From: Eubacteriales Family XIII. Incertae Sedis bacterium
GTDB taxonomy: Bacteria; Bacillota; Clostridia; Peptostreptococcales; Anaerovoracaceae
Direction of reading: 5' to 3'
Assembly (NCBI GenBank): GCA_031281765.1
Contig: JAITEX010000096.1
Span: 1 to 5,601, forward strand
Length of the DNA stretch: 5,601 nucleotides
A program made the translations under genes and the position numbers. The notes under the pieces are model-generated. The model was not told where the DNA came from, searched no databases, and saw only the letters and a list, made by a program, of their open reading frames with translations. Shown here in pieces: positions 1 through 5,601 of this stretch. The stretch's first letter is position 1. Every line of letters begins with the position of its first letter.

Positions 1-814
1 GCTTGACCGCGACGACGGTCGGTTCGTCAAATTCGCGCAGGCACTGCACCGCGCCGTTCGTGTCGTTGATATTATTGAAGGAAAGTTCCTTGCCGTGCAG
101 CTGCCGGGCGCGCACGAGAGCGCCCGCGTGCGGTTTCGTTTCCGTATAATACCCCGCGCTCTGGTGCGGGTTTTCGCCGTACCGCAGGGACTGCAGCTTT
201 TCGAAGGTAAACGTAGGATTGTCCGGCAACGGTATATGCCGTTCCTTGCGCAGATAGTCTGAAATCATCGCGTCATAGGCGGCCGTATGCTCAAAGACTT
301 TCAGCGCGAGACGGTACTTCGCTTCGTAATTCACCTCGCCCGTCTCCTTCAGCTCCGTGAGTATCTGCCCGTAATCGGCCGGGTCGCAGACGACGACCAC
401 ATCTTTGTGGTTCTTCGCCGCGCTGCGCAGCATCGTCGGCCCGCCGATGTCGATATTCTCTATCGCCTCGGCAAGTTCGACGCCCGGTTTCATAATGGTC
501 TGCTTGAACGGATAGAGGTTTATCGCCACGACATCTATCGTTTCGATGCCGAGGTCCGCTATCTGTTTCATATGGTCGTCCTTGTCGCGCATGGCGAGTA
601 TGCCGCCGTGAACCGCCGGATGCAGGGTCTTGACACGGCCATCGAGGCATTCGGGAAACCCCGTAATGTCGGATATGCCCGTCACGGGAACGCCCGCGTC
701 CTCTATCGCCTTATGGGTGCCGCCGGTTGAAACGATTTCGTAGCCGAGCGCCGCAAGGCCTGCCGCAAATTCAACTACCCCGGTTTTGTCTGATACGCTG
801 ATAAGTGCCCTCAT
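1..814 (-). CDS. purH: Bifunctional AICAR formyltransferase / IMP cyclohydrolase PurH, 3' end outside the window
   Basis: This gene encodes the enzyme for the last two steps of IMP synthesis: formylation of AICAR with 10-formyl-THF, then ring closure of FAICAR to IMP, in the cytoplasm. Translating the minus strand from ATG 814-812 gives 271 uninterrupted codons to the window edge; about half of a normal PurH (roughly 510-530 residues) is present. The N-terminal MGS-like cyclohydrolase domain is complete: SVSDKTG (6-12), STGGT (29-33), GRVKTLHP (59-66, Lys62), NLYPF (99-103, Tyr101) and IDIGGPTMLRSAAKN (121-135, Asp122 and Lys134). By alignment from memory these match human Lys66, Tyr104, Asp125 and Lys137. 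The transferase domain begins with RYGENPHQ (211-218) and GKELSFNNIND (241-251). The last visible residue, Lys271, aligns with catalytic Lys266 of human ATIC, and the following His would lie at the cut. AAAAGGAG (821-828) sits 6 bases before the start. The gene lies 29 bases downstream of purN, so it is probably cotranscribed. Confidence 0.97.
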   Translation of the reverse strand, partial: MRALISVSDKTGVVEFAAGLAALGYEIVSTGGTHKAIEDAGVPVTGISDITGFPECLDGRVKTLHPAVHGGILAMRDKDDHMKQIADLGIETIDVVAINLYPFKQTIMKPGVELAEAIENIDIGGPTMLRSAAKNHKDVVVVCDPADYGQILTELKETGEVNYEAKYRLALKVFEHTAAYDAMISDYLRKERHIPLPDNPTFTFEKLQSLRYGENPHQSAGYYTETKPHAGALVRARQLHGKELSFNNINDTNGAVQCLREFDEPTVVAVK

Positions 815-843
815 TGTTGTCTCCTTTTGCTGCTTGCTGTTAC

Positions 844-1494
844 CTACATAATGTTCATAAAGGCGATGGTCGCAATCATAGCGGCCTCATCGTCCTCTTG
901 TTTTTTCTTTTTGTTTTCAATAATGGTATGGATCGCTTGCACCACTATGCGGTGTTCGACTTCCAGTACCCGCGCAGCAAGCGCCCCGGCCGTATCGCCG
1001 GGCAACACGGGTACGCGTTCCTGCACGATGATTTCGCCCGTATCCACGCCCTCGTCCACGTAGTGGACCGTCGCGCCGCTCTCCGCGTCCCCGGCCGCGA
1101 GTACGGACTCGTGAACCCTGATTCCGTAATACCCCCTGCCGCAGTGCTTCGGTATCAGAGACGGGTGGATATTGATAATGCGCTGAGGGTAGGCGCGTAT
1201 AATTTCCGGCGGCAGCACTTTCATATAGCCGGCAAGCACAATAAGATCCGTTTCCGCCGCGCCCAAGGCGTCAAGCATATCTCTTGACATCCCGGACGGA
1301 GATTCGTAGTTCGCCGGCGCAATTACGGCTGTCGGTATCTTCGCCTGTTTCGCGCGTTCAAGCGCATAGGCGTCCGGCCTGCTCGAAATGACGAGACCGA
1401 TTTCCGCGTCCGGCAGAGCGCCGCGAGAAACCGCGTCAATAACGGCCTGCAAATTCGTACCGCCCCCCGATACGAGAACCGAGATACGAAGCAT
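844..1494 (-). CDS. purN: Phosphoribosylglycinamide formyltransferase PurN
   Basis: PurN transfers the formyl group of 10-formyl-THF to GAR, the third step of IMP synthesis, in the cytoplasm. The product is 216 residues, close to the E. coli length (212). Visible motifs are the N-terminal phosphate-binding SGGGTNLQA (9-17), NIHPSLIPKHCGRGYYG (108-124) with the catalytic-type Asn108 and His110, and TVHYVDEGVDTG (142-153), in which Asp151 aligns with E. coli Asp144. The frame could open at GTG 1503, but that GTG is part of the Shine-Dalgarno sequence GGAGGTGA (1500-1507). ATG 1494 lies 8 bases after GGAGG and gives MLRISVLVSGGG, the expected family N-terminus, so ATG 1494 is chosen. The gap to the purM stop is 5 bases, so translational coupling is likely. 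The C-terminal tail after about residue 193 is unusual: a lysine/acidic stretch encoded by an A-rich run, then a short hydrophobic end (AAMIATIAFMNIM). Stop codon is TAG. Confidence 0.95.
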   Translation of the reverse strand: MLRISVLVSGGGTNLQAVIDAVSRGALPDAEIGLVISSRPDAYALERAKQAKIPTAVIAPANYESPSGMSRDMLDALGAAETDLIVLAGYMKVLPPEIIRAYPQRIINIHPSLIPKHCGRGYYGIRVHESVLAAGDAESGATVHYVDEGVDTGEIIVQERVPVLPGDTAGALAARVLEVEHRIVVQAIHTIIENKKKKQEDDEAAMIATIAFMNIM

Positions 1495-1499
1495 CGCTT

Positions 1500-1507
1500 T
1501 CACCTCC
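1500..1507 (-). promoter_or_regulatory. purN Shine-Dalgarno site that decides the start
   Basis: The minus strand reads GGAGGTGA, fully complementary to the usual 16S anti-Shine-Dalgarno core. It contains both the purM stop codon TGA (1500-1502) and the alternative GTG start (1501-1503). Ribosomes binding here would start at ATG 1494, not at the GTG inside the site. Terminating purM ribosomes end on the same bases, which favours coupled translation. Confidence 0.85.
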
Positions 1508-2558
1508 CCTCAGCTTTCGGGACTATCGTGACGCCGGAGCCGCGCGTCACGCGCCCTATCACGCGTGCCTTCGTCTCGCCCGCGTCTTCAAGAGCCGCAA
1601 ACACGTCAGATCTATGGGATTCGCGCACAACAAAGATGAAGCCGATGCCCATATTGAAGGTCGCAAACACATCCTCGCGTTCAAGATTGCCGAGCCGCGC
1701 GGCAAGGCTGAATACGGGCGGGACGTCCCACGAACCCTCGTCTATGCGTACGCCGAGGCCCTCCGGTATCACACGCGGGATATTTTCAAAGAAGCCGCCG
1801 CCCGTGATATGTATCATAGCCAGCGGCGCGTTTTTTTCGAGCACCGCGAGCACTTCTTTCGTATAGATACGCGTCGGCGTCAGCAGCACATCGCCGAGCG
1901 CCACGCCCCCGAGTTCGGGAAGCTCATCCGTCAGGCTCATGCCGCCGATTTCGAAAAACAGCTTGCGCACGAGCGAATAGCCGTTGCTGTGAAAGCCGCT
2001 TGACGGCAGGCCTATCAGTACGTCGCCCTCGCCGATATAGCTGCCGTCCACTATCTTGTCCTCGTCCACTATGCCGACGGCGAAGCCCGCCATATCGTAG
2101 TCGCCCTCCGCATAGATGCCCGGCATCTCGGCGGTTTCCCCGCCGACCAAGGCGCAGCCGCCGAGGACACAGCCGTCCGCGACGCCCTTGACGAGAGCGG
2201 CGATTTTCTCCGCCGAAACTTTCCCTGTCGCGATATAGTCGAGGAAGAACAGCGGGCGCGCGCCCTGGCAGAGCACATCGTTGACGCACATGGCCACGAG
2301 GTCGATGCCGACCGTGTCGTGCCGGTCCATCATGATGGCGATTTTCACCTTCGTGCCGACGCCATCGGATCCGGCTACAAGCACCGGCGCTTTCAATCCC
2401 TCGAGGTTCGGCTTATAGAGGCTGCCGAAACTGCCGAGGCCCGTCAGCACCTCGGGCCCGAAGGTCTTTTTCACGTGTTCTTTCATCAGCGAAACCGCGC
2501 GCTCGCCCTCTTTCGTATCGACGCCGGCGGATCTATAGGTGATTTTTTCTTCTGACAT
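1500..2558 (-). CDS. purM: Phosphoribosylformylglycinamidine cyclo-ligase (AIR synthetase) PurM
   Basis: PurM closes the imidazole ring: FGAM plus ATP gives AIR, the fifth step of IMP synthesis. The 352-residue product is close to the E. coli length (345). Family motifs in order are TYRSAGVD (7-14), LVAGSDGVGTK (60-70), GIDLVAMCVNDVLCQGARP (84-102), GCALVGGETAEMPG (134-147), GDYDMAGFAVG (152-162), the GLPSSGFHSNGYSL segment, LLTPTRIYTKEVL, and the C-terminal HITGGGFFENIPRV. These cover the ATP-binding and substrate-binding parts of the PurM/PurL/SelD/HypE fold, and nothing appears missing. The open frame extends to TTG 2579, but AAAGGA (2565-2570) lies 6 bases before ATG 2558, and starting there gives the usual MSEEKITY-type N-terminus, so 2558 is chosen. 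purN follows after 5 bases, while purC lies 69 bases upstream across a hairpin. Confidence 0.97.
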   Translation of the reverse strand: MSEEKITYRSAGVDTKEGERAVSLMKEHVKKTFGPEVLTGLGSFGSLYKPNLEGLKAPVLVAGSDGVGTKVKIAIMMDRHDTVGIDLVAMCVNDVLCQGARPLFFLDYIATGKVSAEKIAALVKGVADGCVLGGCALVGGETAEMPGIYAEGDYDMAGFAVGIVDEDKIVDGSYIGEGDVLIGLPSSGFHSNGYSLVRKLFFEIGGMSLTDELPELGGVALGDVLLTPTRIYTKEVLAVLEKNAPLAMIHITGGGFFENIPRVIPEGLGVRIDEGSWDVPPVFSLAARLGNLEREDVFATFNMGIGFIFVVRESHRSDVFAALEDAGETKARVIGRVTRGSGVTIVPKAEGR

Positions 2559-2587
2559 TGTCCATCCTTTAATCAACAAAGCATAGA

Positions 2588-2614
2588 GGCTCCCGGTACG
2601 GCACTACCGGAGCC
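2588..2614 (-). other. Imperfect GC-rich hairpin in the purC-purM gap
   Basis: The 69-base gap 2559-2627 contains inverted arms GGCTCCCGGTA (2588-2598) and TACCGGAGCC (2605-2614) around a 6-base loop. They pair over ten base pairs with one bulged base. Read on the transcribed strand the hairpin is followed by TCTATGCTTTGTTG, which lacks a clean U-tract. It is therefore a poor intrinsic terminator. It could be a weak attenuator or an RNA stability/processing stem that adjusts expression of purM-purN-purH relative to purC. The base pairing is seen directly; the role is inference. Confidence 0.6.
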
Positions 2615-2627
2615 GCGAAATCATTAT

Positions 2628-3338
2628 TCAGGCGCCCTTCACCCTCGCAAGCACCGCCTGATAGGTTTCCTCCACATTGCCGAGGTCGCGGCGGAAGCGG
2701 TCCTTGTCCATCTTCTCATTTGTCGTGACGTCCCAGAGGCGACAGGTATCCGGCGACACCTCGTCCGCAAGGACGATGGCCCCGTCCGCGAGTTTGCCGA
2801 ACTCTATTTTGAAGTCGATGAGTTTCAAACCTTTGTCAAGGAAGAACTTTGACATCACCTCATTGACCGTATGCGCGTATTTTTTTATGACCGCGAGTTC
2901 ATCTTCCGTCGCGAGCCCTATCGCTATCACGTGGTCGTCGTTTATGAGCGGGTCGCCGAGGTCGTCATTTTTCAAGGAAAACTCAAGCGTCGACTTCAAC
3001 AGCGAGGAACCCTCTTCGATGCCATAGCGTTTCGAAAACGAGCCCGCAGCCACATTGCGGATGATGACCTCGAGCGGGAATATCGTCACCGCCTTTACGA
3101 GCGTATCGCGGTCATCGAGCTGCTTCACGAGGTGCGTCGGCACGCCGGCTTCCTCTATCAGCGCGAACACGATGTTCGACATCGTATTGTTCACGACACC
3201 CTTGCCCGCTATCGTGCCTTTCTTCTCGCCGTTGAACGCCGTCGCGTCGTCCTTGTACGAAACGATGTACAGCGCCGGGTCATCCGTCGCGTAAACCTTT
3301 TTCGCCTTGCCTTCGTAGAGTTGTTTGCCCTTTTCCAT
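2628..3338 (-). CDS. purC: Phosphoribosylaminoimidazole-succinocarboxamide synthase PurC
   Basis: PurC (SAICAR synthetase) joins CAIR and L-aspartate using ATP, in the cytoplasm. The product is 236 residues, almost the same as E. coli PurC (237). It shows the N-terminal nucleotide-binding YEGKAKKVY (8-16), the first family signature FPLEVIIRNVAAGS (87-100, Arg94), the second signature LIDFKIEFG (173-181), and DEVSPDTCRLWD (192-203). The open frame can be extended to TTG 3353, but the TTG abuts the Shine-Dalgarno GGAGGG (3345-3350), which lies 6 bases before ATG 3338. Starting at ATG gives MEKGKQLYEGKAKK, the normal family start. icd ends 32 bases upstream, and an extended -10 element overlaps that stop codon, so purC could be transcribed from its own promoter as well as by read-through. 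purE, which often precedes purC, is absent here. Confidence 0.97.
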   Translation of the reverse strand: MEKGKQLYEGKAKKVYATDDPALYIVSYKDDATAFNGEKKGTIAGKGVVNNTMSNIVFALIEEAGVPTHLVKQLDDRDTLVKAVTIFPLEVIIRNVAAGSFSKRYGIEEGSSLLKSTLEFSLKNDDLGDPLINDDHVIAIGLATEDELAVIKKYAHTVNEVMSKFFLDKGLKLIDFKIEFGKLADGAIVLADEVSPDTCRLWDVTTNEKMDKDRFRRDLGNVEETYQAVLARVKGA

Positions 3339-3369
3339 CTCAGTCCCTCCCAATGAATCCTGTCCGGTA

Positions 3370-3378
3370 ATTATACCA
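3370..3378 (-). promoter_or_regulatory. Predicted extended -10 promoter for purC, overlapping the icd stop codon
   Basis: The minus strand reads TGGTATAAT, a consensus -10 hexamer (TATAAT, 3370-3375) with the TGn extension. The icd stop codon TAA (3371-3373) is inside the hexamer. Transcription would begin near 3363, leaving a leader of about 25 bases that contains the purC ribosome binding site. No good -35 match was seen at 16-18 bases, which is usual for extended -10 promoters. The identical nine bases occur upstream of icd. This is a sequence-based prediction only. Confidence 0.6.
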
Positions 3379-4585
3379 TTCCGCTCAACCGCGCCCCGGC
3401 TTCGAGCAGGAAGGTTTCCGTGTCAACTTTATTTTTGATGTTTAAATTCGATATGGTGTAGAGGTCGCCCGTCATAATGCCGCCCTCGATGGTCTGCACC
3501 GTGGCCGCTTCGAGCTTGTCCGCAAAGTCAATCAGCCGCGGAATCCGGTCGAGTTCGCCGCGTTTGCGCAGCGCTCCCGACCACGCGAAAATCGTCGCGA
3601 CGGAATTCGTCGATGTCGGCTCACCTTTCTTGTATTTATAGTAGTGTTTTTGGACGGTGCCGTGCGCGGCCTCATACTCGTAAAAGCCCTCGGGCGATAC
3701 GAGGACGGACGTCATCATCGCGAGGCTGCCGTAGGCCGTCGCAATCATATCGCTCATCACGTCGCCGTCGTAGTTCTTGCAGGCCCAGATGAAACCGCCC
3801 TCCGAACGTATCACGCGCGCGACCGCATCGTCGATAAGCGTATAGAAAAAAGAGATGCCGGCCGCGCGGAACTTTTCCTCGTACTCCTCCGCATAGACGG
3901 CCTCGAAGATTTCACGGAAGCGGCGGTCGTAGGTCTTTGAAATCGTGTCCTTTGTCGCGAACCACAGCTCTTGTTTCGTATCCAAGGCGAAACTCATGCA
4001 GGCGCGCGCGAAAGAGCGGATGCTCTTGTCCGTATTGTGCACGCCCTGAATCACGCCGGCCATCCCGTCAAACCCGTGTATGAGCGCGCGGGATTCCTCT
4101 CCGTCCGGGCCCGTCAACACAAGCTCGGCCTTCGAACCCTCGGGCGCGTCGAACTCCACATTCTTGTAGATGTCTCCGTAGGCGTGGCGGGCCACCGTAA
4201 TTGGCTTCTTCCACGTCGGTATATACGGCGCTATGCCCTTTGCGAGAATCGGCGCGCGAAAGACCGTGCCGTCGAGTATCGCTCGAATCGTCCCATTCGG
4301 CGACTTCCACATCCGCGTCAAGTCGTATTCCTTGACGCGTTCCGCGTTCGGCGTAATAGTCGCGCACTTGACGCCGACGCCGTAGCGTTTTATCGCCCCG
4401 GCCGCTTCGGCCGTGACCGCGTCCCGCGTACGCTCGCGCTCGCCGAGACTGAGGTCGTAGTATTCCGTATATAGGTCCACATGAGGTTCTATCAGTATTT
4501 CCTTGACTTTACCCCAGATAACACGTGTCATCTCATCGCCGTCCATCTCGACGAGCGGCGTTTTCATCTCGATTCTGCTGCCCAT
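3371..4585 (-). CDS. icd: NADP-dependent isocitrate dehydrogenase, eukaryote-like (IDH1/2-type) subfamily
   Basis: The enzyme oxidatively decarboxylates isocitrate to 2-oxoglutarate, making NADPH, in the cytoplasm; family members are usually homodimers. The 404-residue product resembles human IDH1/2 more than E. coli Icd. KCATITP (73-79), MWKSPNGTIR (92-101), GTVFR (106-110), RHAYGDIY (133-140), ATKDTISKTYDRRF (210-223), LIDD (250-253) and KNYDGDVMSD (270-279) hold the counterparts of human Thr77, Ser94, Asn96, Arg100, Arg109, Arg132, Tyr139, Lys212, Asp252, Asp275 and Asp279, all identical. EAAHGTV and the NSVATIFAW segment follow. The frame also has an ATG at 4609, but AAAAGGAG (4590-4597) lies 4 bases before ATG 4585, so 4585 is preferred; 4567 (MKTPLVEMDGDE) is a weaker alternative. 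A promoter lies just upstream. The gene sits between a permease and purC, which is not a standard place for it. Confidence 0.95.
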   Translation of the reverse strand: MGSRIEMKTPLVEMDGDEMTRVIWGKVKEILIEPHVDLYTEYYDLSLGERERTRDAVTAEAAGAIKRYGVGVKCATITPNAERVKEYDLTRMWKSPNGTIRAILDGTVFRAPILAKGIAPYIPTWKKPITVARHAYGDIYKNVEFDAPEGSKAELVLTGPDGEESRALIHGFDGMAGVIQGVHNTDKSIRSFARACMSFALDTKQELWFATKDTISKTYDRRFREIFEAVYAEEYEEKFRAAGISFFYTLIDDAVARVIRSEGGFIWACKNYDGDVMSDMIATAYGSLAMMTSVLVSPEGFYEYEAAHGTVQKHYYKYKKGEPTSTNSVATIFAWSGALRKRGELDRIPRLIDFADKLEAATVQTIEGGIMTGDLYTISNLNIKNKVDTETFLLEAGARLSGMV

Positions 4586-4623
4586 AAAGCTCCTTTTCCG
4601 TTCGTACATTTCAATCAGCTACT

Positions 4624-4632
4624 ATTATACCA
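4624..4632 (-). promoter_or_regulatory. Predicted extended -10 promoter for icd
   Basis: The minus strand reads TGGTATAAT: hexamer TATAAT at 4624-4629 with the TGn extension. Transcription would start near 4617, about 30 bases before the chosen icd ATG 4585 and only some 8 bases before the alternative ATG 4609, which supports the later start. No recognisable -35 is present at 16-18 bases; that region lies within the terminator hairpin of the upstream gene. The same nonamer precedes purC. Confidence 0.65.
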
Positions 4633-4668
4633 AAATGAAAGGGACGCTTCCGAAGGAACGTCCCTTTT
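4631..4668 (-). terminator. Intrinsic terminator of the permease gene, possibly bidirectional
   Basis: Arms AAAGGGACG (4638-4646) and CGTCCCTTT (4659-4667) pair perfectly over 9 base pairs. Inside, TTCC (4648-4651) and GGAA (4655-4658) extend the stem around a GAA loop, with one unpaired base. On the minus strand the stem is followed by CATTTTGG; on the plus strand by a short T run (4665-4668). It starts about 31 bases after the permease stop codon. No plus-strand gene is seen that would need it, so its main role is probably to end the permease transcript before the icd promoter. Confidence 0.8.
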
Positions 4669-4698
4669 CCACGAAATGACACTCGGAATAACAGCGCT

Positions 4699-5601
4699 TT
4701 ACTCTACTTTGATTTTCGCGTCGTAGACATCGTCCGGCTGGTCAATATTACGCGCTTTGTTCAGCAGATTTATCACATGGAAGAGCACGACCGCGAGCAC
4801 GGAGCCGATGGCGATGCCGCCCATCTCCAGGCCGCCGCCCATATTCCACGTGAAATTGGCAATGCCGACGACGAGCGGGACGGCCGCCGTCGTGATATTG
4901 ATGGACTTCGAGAAATCCACCTTGTTGTCTACCCAGATACGGACGCCGAGGACGCCTATCATGCCGTACAGCAAAATAGTCGCGCCGCCGAGGACGCCGC
5001 CGGGGACCGAAGCGACCGCCGCGCCGAATTTCGGGCAGAGGCTGAGCAGCAGAGCGCCGAGGCCCGCCACCCAGTAGGCCGCCGTCGAGTAGATGCGCGT
5101 CGCGGCCATTACGCCGATATTCTCCGCGTAGGTCGTGGTACCCGAACCGCCGAGCCCGCCCGCGATCGCGGTGCCGAGGCCGTCGGAGAGCAGAGCGCGC
5201 CCGATATAGCCGTCAAGATCCCTGCCGGTCATCGCGGCCACGGATTTGACGTGCCCGATATTCTCCGCTATGAGGACGAGAACGACGGGCAGGAACATCG
5301 GCAGCACCGCGAAGTTGAGGTGCGGATGCACGAAATCGGGCAGCCCGAACCACTTCGCCTCTCCGACAGTGGTGAAGTCTATTTCATTTCTGATTGCCGC
5401 GCAGATATAGCCGATAACAACGCCGATCAGTATGGCGAGCCTGCCGAGCATACCCTTGCTGAGCGCCTGGATCAGCAGAATCGAACCGAGGGTCACGATA
5501 GCCGTCACCGGCGACACCTTGAAATTGTTGTAGGCGGTCGGCGCGAGGTTCAGGCCGATAAGCGCGACGATAGAACCCGTCACGACCGGCGGCATCAGCT
5601 T
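4699..5601 (-). CDS. NCS2-family uracil/nucleobase permease (UraA/RutG-like), 5' end outside the window
   Basis: This is an integral membrane transporter of the nucleobase:cation symporter-2 family, probably taking up uracil or a related base with protons. The visible 300 residues run from the window edge (KLMPPVVTGSIVALIGLNLA, a conserved stretch of the family) to TAA 4699-4701; the N-terminal part, roughly the first third to 40%, is missing. Many hydrophobic segments are evident. AENIGH (Glu codon 5263-5265) and TTYAENIGVMAATR hold the two conserved acidic residues that bind substrate in UraA. The latter includes the family signature ENIGVMAATR (5095-5124), with Glu and a GSGTTTY lead-in as in uracil-type members. 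The C-terminus is a charged tail. RutG-like, UraA-like or a xanthine/uracil type cannot be told apart safely, so no symbol is given. A terminator follows, so it is probably the last gene of a separate transcript. Confidence 0.92.
   Translation of the reverse strand, partial: KLMPPVVTGSIVALIGLNLAPTAYNNFKVSPVTAIVTLGSILLIQALSKGMLGRLAILIGVVIGYICAAIRNEIDFTTVGEAKWFGLPDFVHPHLNFAVLPMFLPVVLVLIAENIGHVKSVAAMTGRDLDGYIGRALLSDGLGTAIAGGLGGSGTTTYAENIGVMAATRIYSTAAYWVAGLGALLLSLCPKFGAAVASVPGGVLGGATILLYGMIGVLGVRIWVDNKVDFSKSINITTAAVPLVVGIANFTWNMGGGLEMGGIAIGSVLAVVLFHVINLLNKARNIDQPDDVYDAKIKVE

Noticed and set aside
145..150. Plus-strand TATAAT inside purH
   Set aside because: It lies within conserved coding sequence, has no TG extension or clear -35, and no plus-strand gene follows. 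Its bases are explained by Tyr-Tyr-Thr codons.
895..920. Programmed -1 frameshift at the A-rich run in purN
   Set aside because: An A-AAA-AAC heptamer is present but in the wrong phase relative to the reading frame, and shifted frames stop soon after without adding a domain.
1198..1203. Plus-strand TATAAT inside purN
   Set aside because: It is antisense within a coding region, with no supporting elements or downstream plus-strand gene, so chance is the simpler explanation.
2871..4474. Long plus-strand open frames opposite purC and icd (for example 2871-3356 and 3971-4474)
   Set aside because: They lie fully antisense to genes with intact family motifs, have arginine/histidine-rich compositions typical of shadow frames in GC-rich DNA, and lack convincing ribosome binding sites.
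4586..4698. Riboswitch or attenuator leader upstream of icd
   Set aside because: The only structure found is the short hairpin after the permease stop. The space between the predicted icd start site and its ribosome binding site is too small for an aptamer.
1..5601. Mobile element, CRISPR array, tRNA or rRNA, phage or defence genes
   Set aside because: No tandem repeats, terminal inverted repeats, transposase-like or RNA-gene sequences were seen. Nearly all bases are covered by intact metabolic and transport genes.

Overview
The window is bacterial chromosomal DNA, GC-rich by eye, with every recognisable gene on the minus strand. Read in the direction of transcription (high to low coordinates) the order is: a uracil/nucleobase permease (5' end outside the window), icd, purC, purM, purN, and purH (3' end outside the window). 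Canonical Shine-Dalgarno sequences, short intergenic gaps and the eukaryote-like type of isocitrate dehydrogenase fit an anaerobic Gram-positive or a Synergistota-like bacterium. This placement is a weak guess; no rRNA or other taxonomic marker is present. Frequent use of ATA for isoleucine in purH is a further clue to the lineage.

Layout: 4699-5601 holds the C-terminal 300 residues of an NCS2-family permease. The 113-base gap 4586-4698 holds a strong hairpin terminator for the permease and, directly against it, an extended -10 promoter for icd. icd (3371-4585) encodes a 404-residue NADP-type isocitrate dehydrogenase with its active-site residues intact. Its stop codon lies inside a second copy of the same nine-base promoter element (TGGTATAAT), which is placed to start a purC transcript. 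purC (2628-3338) is followed by a 69-base gap with an imperfect GC-rich hairpin, then purM (1500-2558), purN (844-1494) and purH (1-814, partial). The last three are tightly packed, with gaps of 5 and 29 bases.

Together purM, purN, purC and purH supply four proteins of de novo IMP synthesis: GAR formylation (PurN), AIR synthesis (PurM), SAICAR synthesis (PurC) and the final two steps (PurH). purF, purL, purD, purE and purB are not in the window. The permease is probably a salvage transporter in a separate transcript. icd, which makes 2-oxoglutarate and NADPH, is not a standard member of a purine operon and probably shares transcripts with purC only by read-through.

For purC, purM, purN and icd the longest open frame starts upstream of the likely true start. 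In each case the Shine-Dalgarno position points to an internal ATG, and the coordinates given use that ATG. I found no mobile element, CRISPR array, RNA gene or unknown system. This is an ordinary housekeeping region whose points of interest are regulatory and compositional.
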